DNA of 22,405 nucleotides from Gardnerella vaginalis. GTDB lineage: Bacteria > Actinomycetota > Actinomycetes > Actinomycetales > Bifidobacteriaceae. Below the pieces are notes generated by a model. The model did not search any database. It worked only from the letters and a program-made list of their open reading frames with translations, and was not told the origin of the DNA. Shown in pieces: positions 17,124 through 22,405 of this stretch. The position numbers and the translations under genes were made by a program. Location: positions 1 through 22,405 of the forward strand of contig CAMPUL010000024.1 of the NCBI GenBank assembly GCA_946997215.1. Direction: 5' to 3'. How positions within the stretch are numbered: position 1 is the first letter of the stretch; the number at the start of each line of letters is the position of its first letter.

Positions 17124-17153
17124 TTGATACCCCCCCCCCAGGTATTGTTGCAA
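17124..17153 (-). promoter_or_regulatory. Possible pilin-cluster promoter with poly-G spacer
   Basis: On the minus strand TTGCAA (17153-17148) and TATCAA (17129-17124) could serve as -35 and -10 boxes, each with 4 of 6 consensus matches. The spacer is 18 bp and contains the ten-G run; loss of one G would give the optimal 17. A weaker alternative farther upstream pairs TTGTCA at 17226-17221 with an A-rich -10. The boxes are poor, so this rests mainly on the placement of the tract. Confidence 0.35.
17130..17139. repeat. Homopolymer tract of ten C (ten G on the transcribed strand)
   Basis: Ten C in a row occur in otherwise AT-rich non-coding DNA, 232 bp upstream of the pilin ATG. Runs of this length slip readily during replication, and homopolymer slippage is a known on/off mechanism for fimbrial genes in several bacteria, for example the C stretch in Bordetella fim promoters. 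It is the only G/C run of this length noticed in the window. Confidence 0.95.
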
Positions 17154-17279
17154 TACTTGGAGTTTACGACCTATAAAGAATAAAAAATGCTTAAATTTTT
17201 TAGAATTCTTTCCAAATTTTTGACAAAACAAGCCCATCGGCGTGTCGAATTAACCGCGTCGTTATCGTTCGCGCATGTA

Positions 17280-17380
17280 ATCGTTCGCGCGGTCTAAGCG
17301 CGCGAACGTCTTCGCCGCGCAGAAGCAGTGCTTCTGCTTTGAGCGGCTCAGCGAATCGAAGTGCATTCGCGCTCTACGCT
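17280..17380. repeat. 101-bp repeat unit, copy A
   Basis: This unit is identical over 101 bp to 17522-17622. It contains CGTTCGCGCG with CGCGCGAACG, a perfect 10-bp stem; GCAGAAGC with GCTTCTGC, an 8-bp stem with a 3-base loop; and GCGAAT with ATTCGC. Together with the core and copy B it forms a palindrome-rich block after the rpoC terminator. The stretch between it and the C tract (17161-17279) is AT-rich and I see nothing else supportable there. Confidence 0.93.
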
Positions 17381-17510
17381 ATTCCTCACGGCTATTAGTA
17401 GCCGTTCGGCTGATTTGGCATGTAAAGTCCACTGGACTTTACATCTGAGCCAAATCACGCTTTGACTGAGCTTGAAATGCGTTATGCAATTTCAAGCTCA
17501 GTCAAAGCGC
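17381..17510. repeat. Dispersed hairpin element, core copy 2
   Basis: This 130-bp core is about 95% identical to 4471-4600. Here the second stem is perfect: 20-bp arms GCTTTGACTGAGCTTGAAAT (17459-17478) and ATTTCAAGCTCAGTCAAAGC (17489-17508) with a 10-base loop. The first stem is centred on GTCCACTGGAC. In core copy 1 that second stem has two mismatches opposite each other plus variation at its tip. The core is bracketed by the two 101-bp units. Confidence 0.92.
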
Positions 17511-17521
17511 CCATGCAAGTC

Positions 17522-17622
17522 ATCGTTCGCGCGGTCTAAGCGCGCGAACGTCTTCGCCGCGCAGAAGCAGTGCTTCTGCTTTGAGCGGCTCAGCGAATCG
17601 AAGTGCATTCGCGCTCTACGCT
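17522..17622. repeat. 101-bp repeat unit, copy B
   Basis: Identical to copy A at 17280-17380 and in the same orientation. The junction word CATGCAAGTC occurs both just before it (17512-17521) and after it (17632-17641). This suggests a tandem duplication or an insertion of the core between two units. Confidence 0.93.
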
Positions 17623-17652
17623 TTAAGCGCTCATGCAAGTCGATTCGCGTGC

Positions 17653-17699
17653 AAAAAACAAAAGCCGCTGCAAGATGCGTAAAACAACTTGCAACGGCT
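17653..17699 (-). terminator. rpoC: Rho-independent terminator of rpoC
   Basis: On the minus strand AGCCGTTGCAAG and CTTGCAGCGGCT form a 12-bp stem with one non-Watson-Crick position (a possible G-U) around a 13-base loop, followed by TTTTGTTTTTTG. It lies about 110 bases after the rpoC stop, so the pilus cluster needs its own promoter. Confidence 0.85.
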
Positions 17700-17770
17700 A
17701 ATCGAAGCAGATTTGCTTAATTCAGCAATCGCTTAATAACACAATCACCCAATCAAGCGGATTTGCAATT

Positions 17771-17813
17771 AAGCAATCACACAAATCAAGCAATCACTTA
17801 GTTAAGCAATTAC
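17771..17813 (-). repeat. Short direct repeats at the rpoC stop and in its 3' region
   Basis: AAGCAATCAC occurs at 17771-17780 and 17788-17797, and AAGCAATTAC at 17804-17813 overlaps the rpoC stop codon, giving a period of 16-17 bp. Looser GCAATC/CAATCA words continue left to about 17725. The function is unknown; it may be a decayed tandem repeat. Confidence 0.6.
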
Positions 17814-20800
17814 TCAATGTCATCATCGTAATCACTCTGGCCACCTTGATCGTCAAGGTAATCATCTGGATTAAAATCATCACCGAGCTTCATGTCTCCA
17901 AAATCAATGTTAGAGAAGTCAACATCTGCCATGTCGCTTTCACCAAAGTTTGATGGAGTACTATTTTCAGCAGTCACAGCAAGGTTTGGATACATAGCGT
18001 CACGAACTTCTGGATCCGCAGACACATCCGCATTACGGTAGCGCGCCAAACCAGTACCAGCTGGGATGAGCTTACCAATAATCACGTTTTCCTTTAGACC
18101 CTTAAGATCATCTTCCTTCTGACTCAAAGCAGCCTCAGTAAGCACGCGTGTAGTCTCCTGGAAGGATGCGGCAGAAAGCCAAGAATCCGTAGCCAAAGAA
18201 GCCTTGGTAATACCCATAAGCTCTGGTCGACCAGCAGCAGGCTTACCGCCATTCTTAACGGCAGCAAGATTTGCCTCGCGGAACTTTGCCTGATCCACAA
18301 GCTCACCTGGAAGCAACTCGGTGTCTCCAGAATCAATCACCGTAATACGGCGGAGCATCTGGTGAACAATAACCTCAATGTGCTTATCGTGAATATCAAC
18401 GCCCTGAGAACGGTAAACGTTGTGAACTTCTTCCACAATATTCACCTGAGCTGCACGCGGACCAAGGATTCGCAGAATCTTCTTAGGATCCACAGAACCC
18501 TCAATAAGTTGCGTGCCAACCTCAACGTGATCGCCATCCTTAACAAGCATTGGAGCACGACGAGTTACTGGATAAACGATTGGCTCAACGGTTGTATCGT
18601 CTGGAGTCAAAGTGACTTGACGGCCGTGGTCAGTGTCCTCAACCTTCACAACGCCTGGGAACTCTGCGATTGGAGCCTCGCCCTTAGGAGTACGAGCCTC
18701 GAAAAGCTCGGTAACACGAGGAAGACCCTGCGTAATATCGCTTGCCGAAGCAACGCCACCAGAGTGGAAGGAACGAAGCGTAAGCTGCGTACCAGGCTCA
18801 CCAATGGACTGTGCTGCAACAATACCAACAGCCTCGCCAACATCAACAAGAGAGCTTGTAGCCAAAGACCAGCCGTAGCACTTTGCGCAAACGCCACGCT
18901 TAGACTCGCAAGTAAGAACGGAGCGAGCCTTAACTTCTTCAACGCCGTGCGCAACCAAGTCACGCAAAACGTCCATAGAAAGCGCGTCTCCACACTTTGC
19001 CAAAACGGTTGTACCGTCTGCAGGATTGAGCACGTCCGCAGCAAGTAAGCGCGAGTATGGACCACCATCAGCAGCCTTAACAAGCGTCAAATTGCCATTT
19101 TCGTCGCGGTCTGCAATCTTCATAACAAGACCACGCTTTGTGCCGCAATCTTCTTCGCGAACAATAACTTCCTGCGAAACGTCCACAAGACGACGAGTCA
19201 AGTAACCAGATTCTGCCGTACGAAGTGCGGTATCTGCCAAGCCCTTACGAGCGCCGTGCTGCGAGATGAAGTACTCCAACACGGAAAGGCCATCGCGGTA
19301 GTTTGACTTAACAGGACGAGGAATAATCTCACCCTTAGGATTTGCCACTAAGCCTCGCATACCAGCAATCTGACGAATCTGCATCCAGTTACCACGCGCG
19401 CCAGACTGAACCATAATGTTCACGTTGTTGTCGTCGTGGAAGTTCTCGCGCATTGCGTCTGCAACCTTATCGGTGCATTCGGTCCACAAGTTAATCAACT
19501 CTTGACGACGCTCTTCGTCTGTAAGAAGACCCATATCGTACTGGGAGTTGATCTTTGCAGCCTGATCCTCATAATCTTGCGCAATCTGCTCGCGATTTGG
19601 AGGAAGCACAATATCCGAGAATGCCATTGTAACGCCAGACCAAGGTGCGCGCGTAAAGCCAAGATCCTTCAAAGCATCAAGGCTTGCCGCCACTTGCGCG
19701 GTGGAATAGCGCGTAGCAATGTCGTCAACAATCTTAGAAAGCACGCCCTTTGGAACCTGCTGATTTACAAACGGATAGTCCTCTGGAAGAGTGCTATTAA
19801 ACAGCACGCGACCGCAAGACGTTGCAAACAGAACAGTTCCATCCTTAAAGCGCTCTTCGTGAACAACATCTGGACTGCCTGGCTCTGGGTCTACGACCTT
19901 AAGCTCGGAAGGCTCCCAATCCTTTGGCAAAACAAAGTCTGCAGGAACGCGGATTAACACCTTAGCTTGCATGTCAATCTCGTGCTTGTCTAGCGCCATT
20001 TGAGCTTCGGCAAGCGAGGAGAAGATTCGGCCTTGACCCTTTGCACCGTCGATTACGGTAGACAAGTAGTACAAGCCCAAAATCATATCCTGAGATGGCA
20101 TTGTAACGGTGTGACCATCTGCTGGCTTTAAGATGTTGTCGGATGCCATCATCAAGCTGCGAGCTTCTGCCTGAGCTTCGGCGGAAAGTGGCAGATGCAC
20201 TGCCATCTGGTCACCATCGAAGTCGGCGTTAAACGCGGCGCAAGCAAGTGGCGGCAAATGGATTGCCTTACCTTCAACCAAAATTGGCTCAAATGCCTGA
20301 ATACCCAAGCGGTGAAGCGTAGGTGCGCGGTTAAGAAGAACAGGATGCTCGGAAATAACTTCCTCGAGCACGCCCCAAACCTCGGAATCTCCGCGATCCA
20401 CAAGGCGCTTGGCGCTCTTCATATTCTGCGCAAACCCCTGATCTACCAAACGCTTAATAACGAATGGCTTAAACAGCTCCAACGCCATTGGCTTAGGCAA
20501 ACCGCATTGATGCATGCGAAGGCTTGGACCAACAACGATTACGGAACGGCCAGAATAATCAACTCGCTTACCGAGCAAGTTCTGGCGGAATCGGCCCTGC
20601 TTACCTTTAAGCATGTCGGAAAGCGACTTTAATGGCCTATTGGATGCGCCAGTTACTGGGCGTCCACGGCGACCGTTGTCGAACAGCGAATCAACAGCTT
20701 CCTGAAGCATGCGCTTTTCGTTATTAAGCATGATTTCAGGAGCGCCAAGCTCAATCAGCCTCTTCAAACGATTGTTACGGTTGATTACGCGGCGATACAA

Positions 20801-21829
20801 GTCGTTCAAATCGGATGTTGCAAAGCGGCCACCATCAAGCTGAACCATTGGTCGCAAGTCTGGTGGGATTACTGGAATAACGTCCAAAACCATTGCTTCT
20901 GGCTTGTTTCCAGTAGTCAAGAACGCGTTCACAACCTTAAGTCGCTTCAAAGCGCGCGCCTTGCGCTGACCAGTACCATTGTCGATTTCTTCGCGAAGTT
21001 CTACAGCAGCCGACTTAAGATCGAAGTCTTGCAAGCGCTTCTTGATTGCTTCCGCGCCCATGCATCCTTCAAAGTAGTCGCCATAGCGATCTTCCATCTC
21101 TCGCCAAAGATCAACATCGCCTTCCATATCTCCTGCACGCAAGCCCTTAAAGCGATCGAAAACTGCGTTCAAACGCTGAATTTGCTCGTCGTAGCGAGTA
21201 CGGATAGCAGACATTTCGCGCTCAGCTCCAGCACGCAACTTAGACTTTGCGCTACCTTTTGCCTCGCCCGATTCTTCTAGCTCGTGAAGATCTTCTTCTG
21301 CCTTCTTTGCGCGCGCATCAATCTCATTGTCGCGGCGCTTACGAAGATTGCCAATTTCGGTATCAAACTCGTCTTGCAAGTCTGGAAGATCCTGGTGACG
21401 CTGCTCTTCGTCTACCTTAGTAACCATGTAAGCTGCAAAGTAGATGACTTTTTCCAAGTCTTTTGGAGCAATGTCGAGCAAATATCCCAAGCGGCTTGGC
21501 ACACCCTTGAAGAACCAAATGTGTGTTACAGGAGCCGCAAGCTCAATATGACCCATGCGTTCGCGGCGAACGCGGCTGCGTGTAACTTCCACGCCGCATC
21601 GCTCGCACACGATTCCCTTAAAGCGCACGCGCTTATACTTGCCGCACGCGCACTCCCAGTCGCGAGTTGGACCGAAGATCTGCTCACCGAACAGACCGTC
21701 CTTCTCTGGCTTTAGGGTACGGTAATTAATGGTTTCTGGCTTCTTTACTTCGCCGTGGCTCCAGCTACGGATGTCGTCGGCGGTGGCCAGTCCAATCCTC
21801 AGTTTGTCAAATGCGTTGACGTCCAGCAC
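17810..21829 (-). CDS. rpoC: DNA-directed RNA polymerase subunit beta'
   Basis: The complete 1,339-residue largest subunit of RNA polymerase. The N-terminal zinc site has C60, C62, C75 and C78. The catalytic Mg-binding motif NADFDGDQM places Asp at 536, 538 and 540. The second zinc site has C895, C974, C981 and C984. The start is GTG at 21829, supported by AGGAC seven bases upstream and by the expected actinobacterial opening [19 protein letters not shown]. The C-terminus is an acidic tail rich in Asp. It follows rpoB in the usual order and is closed by a hairpin terminator, so the rpoBC transcript ends here. Length and motif spacing fit bifidobacterial RpoC, and I see no anomaly in the gene. 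Confidence 0.99.
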   Translation of the reverse strand: MLDVNAFDKLRIGLATADDIRSWSHGEVKKPETINYRTLKPEKDGLFGEQIFGPTRDWECACGKYKRVRFKGIVCERCGVEVTRSRVRRERMGHIELAAPVTHIWFFKGVPSRLGYLLDIAPKDLEKVIYFAAYMVTKVDEEQRHQDLPDLQDEFDTEIGNLRKRRDNEIDARAKKAEEDLHELEESGEAKGSAKSKLRAGAEREMSAIRTRYDEQIQRLNAVFDRFKGLRAGDMEGDVDLWREMEDRYGDYFEGCMGAEAIKKRLQDFDLKSAAVELREEIDNGTGQRKARALKRLKVVNAFLTTGNKPEAMVLDVIPVIPPDLRPMVQLDGGRFATSDLNDLYRRVINRNNRLKRLIELGAPEIMLNNEKRMLQEAVDSLFDNGRRGRPVTGASNRPLKSLSDMLKGKQGRFRQNLLGKRVDYSGRSVIVVGPSLRMHQCGLPKPMALELFKPFVIKRLVDQGFAQNMKSAKRLVDRGDSEVWGVLEEVISEHPVLLNRAPTLHRLGIQAFEPILVEGKAIHLPPLACAAFNADFDGDQMAVHLPLSAEAQAEARSLMMASDNILKPADGHTVTMPSQDMILGLYYLSTVIDGAKGQGRIFSSLAEAQMALDKHEIDMQAKVLIRVPADFVLPKDWEPSELKVVDPEPGSPDVVHEERFKDGTVLFATSCGRVLFNSTLPEDYPFVNQQVPKGVLSKIVDDIATRYSTAQVAASLDALKDLGFTRAPWSGVTMAFSDIVLPPNREQIAQDYEDQAAKINSQYDMGLLTDEERRQELINLWTECTDKVADAMRENFHDDNNVNIMVQSGARGNWMQIRQIAGMRGLVANPKGEIIPRPVKSNYRDGLSVLEYFISQHGARKGLADTALRTAESGYLTRRLVDVSQEVIVREEDCGTKRGLVMKIADRDENGNLTLVKAADGGPYSRLLAADVLNPADGTTVLAKCGDALSMDVLRDLVAHGVEEVKARSVLTCESKRGVCAKCYGWSLATSSLVDVGEAVGIVAAQSIGEPGTQLTLRSFHSGGVASASDITQGLPRVTELFEARTPKGEAPIAEFPGVVKVEDTDHGRQVTLTPDDTTVEPIVYPVTRRAPMLVKDGDHVEVGTQLIEGSVDPKKILRILGPRAAQVNIVEEVHNVYRSQGVDIHDKHIEVIVHQMLRRITVIDSGDTELLPGELVDQAKFREANLAAVKNGGKPAAGRPELMGITKASLATDSWLSAASFQETTRVLTEAALSQKEDDLKGLKENVIIGKLIPAGTGLARYRNADVSADPEVRDAMYPNLAVTAENSTPSNFGESDMADVDFSNIDFGDMKLGDDFNPDDYLDDQGGQSDYDDDIE

Positions 21830-21873
21830 TATTATCGTCCTGTCTCATGAAATTGTTTTTCTAAGTTTCTTAA

Positions 21874-22405
<532 letters not shown>

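Larger units (their letters stand above)
17073..17160. promoter_or_regulatory. Inverted repeats around the poly-C tract
   Basis: There are three symmetrical sites: CATTTTAATAAAATG (17073-17087), AAAAGCTTA with TAAGCTTTT (17102-17125, perfect 9-bp arms, 6-base loop), and CCAGGTATTG with CAATACTTGG (17138-17160, one mismatch, 3-base loop). The C run lies between the second and third and overlaps the third by two bases. They are good candidates for regulator binding or for local DNA structure that stimulates slippage. Confidence 0.5.

Noticed and set aside
17220..17225. Plus-strand TTGACA as a promoter for a rightward RNA through the hairpin element
   Set aside because: No acceptable -10 box lies 16-18 bp downstream, and no rightward gene follows.
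17280..17622. CRISPR-like arrangement (repeat, spacer, repeat)
   Set aside because: Only two 101-bp units with a 141-bp interval that itself recurs elsewhere; no short regular repeats and no cas genes.
17472..17720. Plus-strand open frame of 82 codons across the hairpin element
   Set aside because: It is composed of the inverted-repeat DNA and part of the rpoC terminator, with no ribosome site or protein-like composition, so it is a chance frame.
18362..19048. Plus-strand open frame of 228 codons inside rpoC
   Set aside because: It is antisense to highly conserved rpoC sequence, and the translation resembles no protein.

Overview
This AT-rich window encodes bifidobacterial-type proteins: actinobacterial RNA polymerase beta and beta', a sortase-dependent pilus cluster, and an actinobacterial helicase-nuclease. 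The low G+C combined with a Bifidobacteriaceae-like RpoC points to Gardnerella (the G. vaginalis group). This placement is by recognition, not by a database search. Every gene I can support lies on the minus strand, so transcription runs from right to left.

Layout in transcription order. At the right edge is the 3' end of rpoB, then a 97-base spacer, then complete rpoC with a good rho-independent terminator. Next is a 911-base non-coding stretch. It holds a composite hairpin repeat (two identical 101-bp units around a 130-bp core) and then an inverted-repeat-rich promoter/leader region with a run of ten C (ten G on the transcribed strand). Downstream comes a three-gene surface cluster: a major pilin (signal peptide, YPK motif, E-box, LPLTG), a class C sortase, and a 2,708-residue secreted protein with an LPFTG sorting motif and 13 closely spaced cysteine pairs. 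After it lie a Pr6Pr-family membrane protein, a second copy of the hairpin repeat core, a block of phased direct repeats, and the start of a large UvrD-like helicase / RecB-like nuclease (AdnA-like) that runs off the left edge.

How the parts fit. The sortase very probably polymerises the LPLTG pilin through the pilin-motif lysine, and it or a housekeeping sortase attaches the giant LPFTG protein. The poly-G run sits in the spacer of a possible promoter for the cluster, so slipped-strand phase variation of pilus expression is the main hypothesis. Both surface proteins carry paired cysteines, which suggests oxidative folding outside the cell.

The least explained items are the dispersed hairpin element, which lies downstream of a leftward gene in both copies, the phased repeats in front of the helicase gene, and the unusual 49-residue tail behind the membrane anchor of the giant protein. 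No tRNA, rRNA, CRISPR array or transposase gene was seen.
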